Shown: piece by piece, positions 27,717 to 36,100 of the stretch | Layout: every line of letters starts with the position of its first letter | Position numbering within the stretch: position 1 is the first letter of the stretch | NCBI RefSeq assembly: GCF_015221875.1 | Contig: NZ_JACYGY010000001.1 | Coordinates: 4,814,501 to 4,878,500, forward strand | Source of the DNA: Dyadobacter subterraneus | Lineage (GTDB): Bacteria; Bacteroidota; Bacteroidia; Cytophagales; Spirosomataceae | Direction of reading: 5' to 3' | DNA: 64,000 nucleotides | The notes under the pieces: generated by a model | Told to the model about the DNA's origin: nothing | Databases searched by the model: none | What the model saw: only the letters and a program-made list of their open reading frames with translations | Made by a program: the position numbers and the translations under genes

Positions 27717-28793
27717 ATGCAAAATCCGGGAAATTTCAAAAATATTTTGTGCGTCAGGGCCGATAACATGGGTGACGTTATTATGAGTTATCCCGCTATT
27801 CGTGCTTTAAAAGAAACTTTTGATTGTAAGATTACCCTGCTTACATCAAAAAGCGGAAATATTATTGGTGATCATCTTCCGGCTATTGATGAGGTGTTAA
27901 CTTTTGATTTGCCATGGGTAAAAAGCACTTCAAAAAACTCCGGAAAAGACTTATCGGATCTCGCAGAAAAACTCAAAACTTATCATTTTGATGCGGCAAT
28001 AATTTTTACGGTTTACAGCCAAAGCGCACTGCCAGCTGCCATGCTTATGATGATGGCTGATATTCCTGAAAGACTGGCATACAGCCGCGAAAATCCATAT
28101 GGTCTTTTAACCGACTGGATACCGGATTTAGAACCTTATGATTACATTTTACATCAGGTTGAACGTGATTTAAATCTGGTAAAAAGTTTAGGTGCAAGTT
28201 TATCGGAGGATTCACTTTCTTTGAAATTAAACGATAACATCATTCCGGAATTAAGAGTAAAACTCAGTTCGCTTGGAATCGATCCGCAGAAACCATTTCT
28301 GATTTTACACCCGGGTGTATCTGAAGAGAAAAGAAAATATCCAACTCATTTATGGATAGAAACCGGGAAATTGTTACGTGAAAAATATCCCTTTAATTTG
28401 CTGATTACCGGTTCCGAATCAGAAGCAGCGCTGGCAGAATCAATACAAAACGAAATCGGGTTAAAAGCATTTTCACTCGCAGGAAAATTAACTATTGGAG
28501 AATTTATCGGTTTGATTTCAATTTCAAAAGCCGTAATTTCTGTAAACACAAGCACCATACATATTGCTGCTGCTATGAAAAAACCGCAGGTTGTGCTGTA
28601 CGCCTGTACAAATCCACAGCATACACCCTGGAAATCTCCTCACAAAGTATTACCCTTTTCGGTTGACAAAAATCTTAAAAGCAGCAATACCATTATAAAA
28701 TTTGTGAGTGAAAAATTATACAACGATTTCATCCCCTACCCTGCACCGCTGGAAATAACTTCTTCATTAAAAGAATTGCTTGATCATGTATAA
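27717..28793 (+). CDS. Glycosyltransferase family 9, copy 2
   Basis: This 358-residue protein is a second heptosyltransferase-like GT9. It has VRADNMGDVIMSYPAIRALK at the N-terminus (GD motif) and in the donor domain LHPGVSEEKRKYP and SVNTSTIHIAAAM. It differs enough from the 20736-21734 protein to suggest a different donor or acceptor. It closes the plus-strand half of the glycan cluster, five bases after the GmhB-like stop. Confidence 0.9.
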   Translation: MQNPGNFKNILCVRADNMGDVIMSYPAIRALKETFDCKITLLTSKSGNIIGDHLPAIDEVLTFDLPWVKSTSKNSGKDLSDLAEKLKTYHFDAAIIFTVYSQSALPAAMLMMMADIPERLAYSRENPYGLLTDWIPDLEPYDYILHQVERDLNLVKSLGASLSEDSLSLKLNDNIIPELRVKLSSLGIDPQKPFLILHPGVSEEKRKYPTHLWIETGKLLREKYPFNLLITGSESEAALAESIQNEIGLKAFSLAGKLTIGEFIGLISISKAVISVNTSTIHIAAAMKKPQVVLYACTNPQHTPWKSPHKVLPFSVDKNLKSSNTIIKFVSEKLYNDFIPYPAPLEITSSLKELLDHV

Positions 28794-28914
28794 AATCATT
28801 TAATTCTGCTGCTATGAGGCTTGATTTGATAACGTTTATATTTAATTAGTAATAAAAAACTTTGGCATAGAAGTTGTGCTGTTAGCTGTATTATCAGAAA
28901 TAAAAATCGATATT

Positions 28915-29466
28915 ATGGACTCTAATACAGCAATAAACAGTAAAATAACAGGGATTTTCCTAACAATGGCTGACGCTGATGGTGCTTATGAAGCACTATT
29001 AAACAAAGGTTATACGCGAGAAAACATCTCGGTGGTTATGTCTGAAACGACACATAAAGGACATTTTCTCAAAATTGACGATGAAAGTGTAGAAACTTCG
29101 CATACTTTGGAAGATGCCGGTCGCGGAGCTTTGCTAGGCGGTACGGCAGGAGCTGTGGTAAGTGTCATTGCAGCGATAGGTTCCAATCTGGCCCTACCTG
29201 GATTTGGCCTCGTATTAATGGGACCGTTATTAGCAGGACTTACCGGCGCAGCGGCAGGAAGTATTGCAGGTGGAACAATCGGAGCGATCATTGGAGCGGG
29301 TTATCCTGACGAACACAAGGAATATTATGAAACATCAATTTAGGAAGGTGGCGTGATGATCAGCGTAAGTCCCAAAAATGCCTTGGACAAAATTGAAATT
29401 ATCGAAGCTTTTGAAAAAAATAACGGCCAGCGGATATTCTCCGGTGACCATAGTGCAGTTGTATAA
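28915..29466 (+). pseudogene. Stress-type protein gene split by an in-frame TAG
   Basis: The frame starts MDSNTAINSKITGIFLTMADADGAY and resembles the YflT-like/general stress family, with a central Gly/Ala-rich hydrophobic stretch (LLGGTAGAVVSVIAAIGSNL). It is stopped by TAG at 29341-29343 after residue 142. The same frame then continues for 40 codons, EGGVMISVSPKNALDK...FEKNNGQRIFSGD, ending at TAA 29464-29466. The neighbouring paralogue at 29503-30063 has the matching uninterrupted tail (MKEGGIIISVDPRNSQEK...FRENNGQDILGDD), with Lys where this gene has the stop, so a single AAG/AAA-to-TAG change explains it. The protein may still be made in a truncated form. Confidence 0.8.
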
Positions 29467-29472
29467 ATTCAA

Positions 29473-29498
29473 AACGGGAGGTTTTACCACTTCCCGTT
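29473..29498. terminator. Short convergent terminator
   Basis: AACGGGA (29473-29479) pairs with TCCCGTT (29492-29498) between the two convergent stress-type genes. The stem is short and T runs are modest. Confidence 0.55.
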
Positions 29499-29502
29499 AT
29501 TT

Positions 29503-30063
29503 TCAAAATTCCGTATAACCGTCATCTCCCAAAATATCCTGACCGTTATTTTCCCTGAAATTTTTAACAATCGCTTTTTTCTCCTGCGAATTTCTTGGAT
29601 CCACACTAATGATTATTCCGCCTTCTTTCATACTGTCTCCATACGAATCTGTATGCTCTTCCGGAACGCTCGAACTCAAAATACCTCCAATTGTTTTTTC
29701 AGAGGAATCTTCGGCAGTCAGATTATAGATTTTTTTTAGTAGCGTATTGGATATTGCAATGCCCAAACCGGGAATTGAGATCATGGAGGTAATCGAAATT
29801 ATCGCATTAATGATAGTCCCTTTGGGTTTTTCTATTGACGCTTCTTTTTCGATTTCTTCTTCAGAAGTCACAAATTCTTCTGCATCCTCCGGATGAGGCC
29901 TTTCATATTTATTCAGAGTTTCATCCGACATCAAAACAGAAATGTCGTCGTGCGTATGGCCAAGTTTCAAAAGGGCATGATAGGCCATATCTGCATCCTT
30001 TTTTGTAAAAAAAACACCGGAAACGGTACCGGGCAAATTGTAAGAAATACCAGAATTAGTCAT
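29503..30063 (-). CDS. Stress-type protein, intact paralogue
   Basis: This 186-residue protein pairs with the broken gene next to it. The N-terminal domain reads GTVSGVFFTKKDADMAYHALLKLGHTHDDISVLMS, as in the YflT-like fold. The middle has an acidic insert (PEDAEEFVTSEEEIEKEAS) and one hydrophobic segment (IINAIISITSMISIPGLGIAIS) that is far shorter than in the paralogue. The tail GGIIISVDPRN is the domain lost by the stop in the neighbour. Such proteins are often found in envelope or general stress regions; a direct activity is not known. Confidence 0.78.
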   Translation of the reverse strand: MTNSGISYNLPGTVSGVFFTKKDADMAYHALLKLGHTHDDISVLMSDETLNKYERPHPEDAEEFVTSEEEIEKEASIEKPKGTIINAIISITSMISIPGLGIAISNTLLKKIYNLTAEDSSEKTIGGILSSSVPEEHTDSYGDSMKEGGIIISVDPRNSQEKKAIVKNFRENNGQDILGDDGYTEF

Positions 30064-30144
30064 GAAATAAAAATATATATATCGGAAATTCTGATTTCTC
30101 TATCAAGACTCAGTCTCGGTACAGCTTCCGGTTTAGTATTAAAT

Positions 30145-30345
30145 TTACATTTTAGTTGAATCCGATTTTGTCGAATCCATCATCATTGTTGAATCAGCAG
30201 GAGCTTCGCCCATGTTGCCGTCTGGCGTTGTACCCATTGAAGCAGTGTCGCTGCTCGTCGTTTCACTTTTCTTGCTGTTGCAGGCCGTCATGCTTAAAAG
30301 CAGACATAAACCGCCAATCGAGATTGATTTAAGGATCGTTTTCAT
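30145..30345 (-). CDS. Small Met/Ser/Asp-rich lipoprotein
   Basis: This 66-residue protein has a lipoprotein signal (MKTILKSISIGGLCLLLSMTAC) with the lipobox Cys at residue 22, which fixes ATG 30345 as start rather than the longer frame. The mature part is low-complexity (GNMGEAPADSTMMMDSTKSDS) with DST/MDS repeats that recall the DUF4142 protein at 42633. No fold or function can be assigned. Confidence 0.7.
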   Translation of the reverse strand: MKTILKSISIGGLCLLLSMTACNSKKSETTSSDTASMGTTPDGNMGEAPADSTMMMDSTKSDSTKM

Positions 30346-30446
30346 TGTTTGTGATTTTATTTGTGAATTAATTACATCAACACACTTTAAAAAATCATAC
30401 CCAAAAAGAACAACTCTCAAATTTTCAAACAGTTACACCAGCACAA

Positions 30447-30899
30447 CTAATTCAACGAAGGCGACCTGTTAAAGTCCAGCCAGTATTGACAGGTTGTAAA
30501 AAGGACATCCCGTAACTCTTCAAATATTAATGGTTTTGTCAGATAGGAGTTGGCTCCCGCCTGATAACACTGTATGATTTCCTGAGGAGCATATTCGCTG
30601 CTCATCATTACAACGGGCAAACTTCTCCATTGGGTTTTCTCATTATCAGGCGTCTTACGCAACAATTTCAGTAATTCATAGCCATTAATGGACGGCATTT
30701 TGAGATCCAGAATGATCAGGCCCGGCAAAATTCCTTTATAATCAGGAGCCGATTGCAAAATTAAGAAATGATATAAATCCTGGGCACCTTCAAAAAAACG
30801 GACTGGATACTGGGGTAAAAACTTGGTGAAAATATTTTCCAAAACGAACCGATGGTCTGCGGAATCATCAACGATATACAATTCTTTTCTATCAGTCAT
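30447..30899 (-). CDS. Single-domain response regulator
   Basis: This 150-residue protein is a CheY-like receiver without an output domain. It keeps the acidic pair Asp11-Asp12 (IVDDSADHR), the phospho-acceptor Asp65 (LIILDLKMP), the switch Ser (VVMMSS at 96-101) and Lys122 (LTKPL). The insert between strands 3 and 4 (RKTPDNEKTQW) is typical of the Rcp1-like class. No kinase is adjacent; the CheB-CheR-PAS kinase 21 kb away lacks a receiver and is a conceivable partner, but this is speculation. Confidence 0.88.
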   Translation of the reverse strand: MTDRKELYIVDDSADHRFVLENIFTKFLPQYPVRFFEGAQDLYHFLILQSAPDYKGILPGLIILDLKMPSINGYELLKLLRKTPDNEKTQWRSLPVVMMSSEYAPQEIIQCYQAGANSYLTKPLIFEELRDVLFTTCQYWLDFNRSPSLN

Positions 30900-31113
30900 G
30901 TGAATTTTTGATTACGACAAAAATGAATTAGAACCAAACGTATTTCGTAACGCTTGTCAGGATCACCTGAAACAAAAGAAACCAAATTTACATTTAAAAA
31001 GCACAAAAAGCGTTCCTGCAATTAAACCATTATTTTGTTTCTGCACCATGCAGGATAATACGCTCAGTATTTTTCAGTTAACTGAAAGCGTCAGTTTTCA
31101 ATTTTATTACAAT

Positions 31114-31305
31114 TTAAAGTGGTACCAGATCTGTTTCGGCAAATTCGCTCTCAACATCATGGCCTTCTTCATCGGCATATTTGCATATTACCTTACCTGA
31201 AAATTCAGAATCACCGTCGCCTGTTACATTTCTGACAACCGTCATACCTTTGGTGCCGTCTTTTTTCTTAACCCATGCACCTTCATTAAATTTTGGACTG
31301 CTCAT
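31114..31305 (-). CDS. YodC-like (DUF2158) small protein
   Basis: This 63-residue soluble protein (MSSPKFNEGAWVKKKDGTKG...) resembles the YodC/DUF2158 family: a G-x-x-V-K-x-x-x-G start and a tail ending in F-x-x-T-D-L-V-P-L. The predicted fold is a small beta barrel. The function of the family is not known. It lies 29 bases downstream-side of the DUF748-like gene start direction, on the same strand, and may be cotranscribed with it. Confidence 0.75.
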   Translation of the reverse strand: MSSPKFNEGAWVKKKDGTKGMTVVRNVTGDGDSEFSGKVICKYADEEGHDVESEFAETDLVPL

Positions 31306-31334
31306 AATTATACGGTTTTAGGTTTTACTTCTTT

Positions 31335-32570
31335 TTATCTTTTTCCTTTTTTATCATCTTCTTGCTTTTTCTTTTCTTTTTTCTCCTTTTCTTTCTTTTT
31401 ATCCGTGTTCTCTTTGTCTTTATTTCCTTTTTTGTCGTCGTCTTTTGAGAAAATCTTCTGCAAGAATGTTTTCTTGTCATCCGATTTCAGCTTCACAGAA
31501 CCTATACTGATATCATTATCAATGGCAGGTTGAAGAGCGTGGATAAAAGCATTCTGCAAAATATTTGCCAGGGCATACCATACATTTGTCTTTGGATCAT
31601 CCAGATTTCCCTGGAAAGGAATTTTTGTGGCAATCTGGTCTTTTCGCTGGTTTTTCAAAATTACTCCGGCAGTTCCTACAACACCTTCCCAAAGTTTTTG
31701 AAGAATATTATCGTGACGGTCTTCTTTACCTAAAACGTCAAGATCTTTAAGGAAAGGTTTTACGTAACCTGCAAATTTTTTATCCTTTGCGGCTACCTCT
31801 GTGTATAATCCAAAAGTCCCTTTATTCACGTCAATTTTAGCATATGCCTGAAAAAAGTCGTTAAGCTTTACCAGATTGGTGTTTTTAAGCTCAGCGCTCA
31901 TGTCAAACGTAAGCGCATTGGCTAAGGGATTTGCTTTGGCATTAAATGTAAGCGTTCCGTCATAAATGTTGGCCTGTGCATCAACGCTGGCTGGCAACAC
32001 AACAGTTGAATCATAACTATTACGCAGGTTTTCAGCCAGAATATGCACATTCGTCATTTGCAGATCAACAGGCGGTTTTGATTCCTGATCAATGTAAAGA
32101 ATCCTTCCCTGGTTCACCTCGCATCGGTTAATTTGTAAGGGCATAAAGTCATCAAGCAATTTTTTCAGCGCTGACGAATCACGGGCTACGTCTTTTGGTT
32201 CTACCTTATCTTTTGTAAAACGCAGCATTGGTCTGTTCATTACGACCTCGCCAACAATTGAACCGTGAAAAAGTGACTTCCATTCTACCGAAAGATCAAT
32301 GGCGGATGCAGCGAAAAACGGAGTTTGTTTTGACGTTACCGTGTCTTTTTTATTAAGATAAAGGCTGTCAACTTTATATGCTCCCCTGATAATTGCCAGA
32401 TCTATGTCCTTTACATGACCATAGTAGCCTTTCATCGTTGCCAGGTTTTTATTAACCAGATGAAGAACGACATAAGGAAGAATCAGTCTGGCGACGATAA
32501 TCAAAATAATAAAACCGGCAAAAAACCAGGCTGCTTTTTTCTTTCTGTGGTGGGATCGTTTAACTTCCAT
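31335..32570 (-). CDS. DUF748/AsmA-like membrane-anchored protein
   Basis: This 411-residue protein has a basic N-terminus and one transmembrane helix (AAWFFAGFIILIIVARLILPYVVL), then a long beta-rich periplasmic part with alternating 'DSLYLNKKDT', 'VVMNRPMLRF' and 'YIDQES' strands as in DUF748 and AsmA-like proteins. These relatives are linked to outer-membrane maintenance and lipid transfer. The last 45 residues are almost only Lys, Asp and Glu (KKEKEKKEKKKQEDDKKGKR), unusual for the family. It ends 29 bases before the YodC-like start. Confidence 0.72.
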   Translation of the reverse strand: MEVKRSHHRKKKAAWFFAGFIILIIVARLILPYVVLHLVNKNLATMKGYYGHVKDIDLAIIRGAYKVDSLYLNKKDTVTSKQTPFFAASAIDLSVEWKSLFHGSIVGEVVMNRPMLRFTKDKVEPKDVARDSSALKKLLDDFMPLQINRCEVNQGRILYIDQESKPPVDLQMTNVHILAENLRNSYDSTVVLPASVDAQANIYDGTLTFNAKANPLANALTFDMSAELKNTNLVKLNDFFQAYAKIDVNKGTFGLYTEVAAKDKKFAGYVKPFLKDLDVLGKEDRHDNILQKLWEGVVGTAGVILKNQRKDQIATKIPFQGNLDDPKTNVWYALANILQNAFIHALQPAIDNDISIGSVKLKSDDKKTFLQKIFSKDDDKKGNKDKENTDKKKEKEKKEKKKQEDDKKGKR

Positions 32571-32671
32571 CTATTATGTCGTAACGGTTTGTAAAGGATA
32601 GGTTAAAACTTTTTTGTTCCTAGCCAATTCAAAAAACCGTACCATAGAGTTATTCCTGAATCAATCTCCTC

Positions 32672-33049
32672 TCAATTATTAAAAAAATTGACCGTTCCGG
32701 GTGTATGGTAATGTTTAAGCATAACTGCTTCATTTACAAATAGCACATGCTCATCGATGAAGTCAGGATGTTCACATTTAGTGATTCGCCCAATCTGGTC
32801 ATAAGGAATTTTGATTGTAAAACGATCATCAACATCGTCGCTTTGGAATGCAAATTTACATTTCAGCCCGTCGTCTGTCAGCGAAATTTCGTCGATAGAT
32901 TCATTATTAAAATATACCGGGGCAAAATTGGTAAGCTCATCGTAGTAAAAGGAGTAATTCGCAACGACCATATAGTGCTGGGATGGATCAGAAAAATCCG
33001 AAATAATACGATTTATTATGGCCAGCAGATTCAAGTCAACCTTTTCCAT
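32672..33049 (-). CDS. Soluble protein of unknown function
   Basis: This 125-residue acidic protein (MEKVDLNLLAIINRIISDFS...) has alternating strands and no signal, TM segment or known motif. Features such as YDQIGRITKCEHPDFIDEH suggest a compact alpha/beta or beta fold. Its codon use and isolated position with a promoter-sized gap on each side support a real gene. I do not recognise it. Confidence 0.6.
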   Translation of the reverse strand: MEKVDLNLLAIINRIISDFSDPSQHYMVVANYSFYYDELTNFAPVYFNNESIDEISLTDDGLKCKFAFQSDDVDDRFTIKIPYDQIGRITKCEHPDFIDEHVLFVNEAVMLKHYHTPGTVNFFNN

Positions 33050-33113
33050 AAATTTTACTATTCAAAAGTGGTGAGAAATATTTAGTAATCTTAGATCCTA
33101 TACCGGATACAGA

Positions 33114-33150
33114 AAGGCCGGTATTGAATCATTTTTCAACACCGGCCTTA
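33114..33150 (-). terminator. Probable terminator after the TreY-MalQ gene
   Basis: AAGGCCGGTATTGAA pairs with TTCAACACCGGCCTT (one mismatch) in a hairpin of about 15 bp. It lies 49 bases beyond the TreY-MalQ stop on the minus strand, but a T run is weak. Confidence 0.6.
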
Positions 33151-33198
33151 CAAAAAAAGTGTTCCCCTTACTATCGATTCCCCATGTGGGAACCAACT

Positions 33199-36100
33199 TT
33201 AATTTCGATTATACAGATTTGTCCAGTGTTTTAATTTTTTTTCTGCTTGTCTGGTTAGTTGTCCGGGCACCAAACGCCATTCCCAGTTGTTGTCACCAGA
33301 TCCGGGACTATTCATTTTAGAATTTTCATTCAGATTCAAAACATCCTGAATAGGTAAAATGGCAGTTTTCGCAACCGATCCGAATGCCAGTCTGGCCAGT
33401 GCTTCGGAAATATTTTCTTCATTCAAAACATGTCCGACATAATCTTCCAACCGTGCACGTGTTCCTTCATCAATATCTTTTCGGAACCAGCCGCGTGTCG
33501 TATTATTGTCGTGCGTTCCTGTATATACAATGAAATTCTGCATGTAGTTATGAGGAATGAAATCCGAACCGGCCATGCTTTCATCAAAAGCAAAATGCAA
33601 AACTTTCATTCCGGGAAGTTTAAATTCATCACGTAACCGGTAAACTGCCGGACTGCTTTTTCCAAGATCTTCCGCCACGAAAGGCAAACTTCCCAAAGCA
33701 GCTTCAATGGTTTTGAAAAATTCTGCATCAGGACCGAGTTTCCAGGTACCATTTACGGCAGTTTTTTCGCCGCCCGGAACTTCCCAATAATCTGCAAAAG
33801 CGCGGAAGTGATCCAGACGAACCAAGTCAAAAAGCTCCGTATTTTTCCGAAGACGATCAACCCACCATTGATACTTTTGTTCTTTTAAAGCTTCCCAGTT
33901 AAAAATTGGCATTCCCCAAAGTTGCCCATCGTTCGAAAATGAATCCGGCGGAACGCCGGCGATTCCTGTTATCTTACCCTTTTCATCCAAAAGAAAAAGA
34001 TCACGATGTGCCCAGACATCTGAGGAATTATAGCTTACATAAAAGGGCAAATCACCTAAAAAACTAATGTCACGTTCATTACAATACAAACGAAGTGATT
34101 TCCATTGTTTGTCAAAAACATACTGAACCCATTTTACAAACCTGATCTGGTCTGCTTCCGTGTCCTGAATTTTTTTGAGCGATTCAGGATCACGCAATTT
34201 GAAAGGCTCTTCCCACTCAACCCAGGGTTTTCCCTCGTGCTGTTTCCGGAGCACCATGTATAATGCGAAATCATTCAGCCATTCTGAATTTTCATCGCAA
34301 AACTTATCGAAATCCTCAGCCGGAAATGTTTCTTTTTTAGCATCAAAACCAGCGTAGGCTTTTTCCAGAATTTCCTGTTTTATCTGCTCTGCTTTTTCAT
34401 AATCCGTTTTTCCATCCTGCGGAAGTTCATAATCAGAAAGATTAATTTCTTCCAGAAGACCTTCGGCTTTTAAGATTTCAGGACTGATTAAGGTTGGATT
34501 TCCGGCCCGGCTGGAAAGTGCGCTATAAGGCGAATTTCCCTGAGCAGCTTCCGTGGGATTTAATGGAAGCAACTGCCAGTATTTTTGATTACTGCGATTT
34601 AAAAAATCTGCGAAAGCAAAAGCTTCCTTGCCTAAATCCCCAATTCCAAACGGCGAAGCAAGTGAGCTGATATGCATCAAAACGCCTGCCGCTCGTTCAT
34701 TTTTGACTTTTTGTCCTTTTAAAACAGCAGCAGGGAAACTTTTAAATAAATCCGAAACGGGCACACTATCCTGATATTCTGATTGTTTTTCAGCAAATAA
34801 AGATTCCCATTCAGCATTCATACCGGATGGAAGTGTGATGGTGGTATCCTTCCAATGCAGGTCAAATAATTCTTTTTTCTGCTCCTCACACATAATCGCA
34901 GTATGAAGCGGGACAGCCGTTATCAAAACAGTTTGTTTGTAAACCCTTGCAAAAGCCAGCACATTATTTTTGTAAGTACCTTCTACTTCCAGATTGACAT
35001 AATCTCCTTCTGCAAAAAGTGCCGGATTTTCTTTTCTTAAATTATATAATTGATGCGTCAGCCAGAGTTTGATCTGCGCGTTATTTCTGTTTTCCCACAA
35101 CTTTTCCAGCAAACGTTCCTGATCATCATAGTTTTCAAAATCAGCCAGGAATTCTTGTCTTTTTTGGAAATCAATCGGTCTTCTGTTGTCAGGATCTACC
35201 AAACTAAAATCCCACAATTCACAACCCTGATAAACATCCGGAATTCCCGGACAGGTAAATTTCAGCAGCACCTGCGCCAAAGAATTTACGATTCCGGCGC
35301 TGGCAGTTTTGCTATGAAACAATTCAAATTTTTCCCAGAAAGGCCCATCTTTCTTCAACAATTCAAGGGCGAAATTTTTGGCACCTTCTTCATAGGCTTC
35401 ATTGGGTTCTGCATATGTTGTGTGCGTTTTTGCTTCTCGCAATGCTTTTTGAAGATATTCTCCCAGACGTTCCGAAAAATCATCCTCATCTTCGCCCGGC
35501 ATAGGAAATGCGCCAAGCAATGTCTGGTAAATTAAATATTCATCATTGATATCCGGAGCAGAAAACTTTTCACGAAGCGGTGCATTTAATTCCTGCCATT
35601 CTTTAACGTGTTCAAACCAGGGACCGGGAAGATCGGTCAAAACATTTAATCTGGCCCGCACATCTTCTCCCCTTTTAGTATCGTGTGTGGAAGTTGTATT
35701 TAATGAAAGCGGCCAATCCTGGCGGCGCTGCTTCATTTTTTTATGAAAATCTTCAATAGGCAATCCGAAGTTTTCAGGAGAATCGCCCACATCATTATGG
35801 CCTATAAACCGGTTGAAAGTATACATTAAAGTATCCTCACCACCTTTTGCCATAAGTGGTCCTGTAAATTGCATGCAGCGCTGATAAAATTCCAACGCCC
35901 GGATTTTATAATCTTCATCTGCATTTTTCGGTTTTTCCAGTAAAATTTCTTCTAATAAAGAAGTGGCTGATGCCAACTGCGGATGAACGGATTTCACCTC
36001 ATCGAAAATACTTTTAACTGCCGTTAATTCCTTTTCTTCAAGCGGAAAAACATTTCCATAAAAACGGTAAACCGGACAATGAATCAAGAATTCACCGATT

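Noticed and set aside
29341..29343. Possible recoding of TAG as an amino acid
   Set aside because: No pyrrolysine or suppressor system is visible, and a simple point mutation is more likely.
35050..35535. A 161-codon plus-strand frame opposite TreY-MalQ
   Set aside because: It is an antisense shadow with Phe/Ile-rich composition and no domain.
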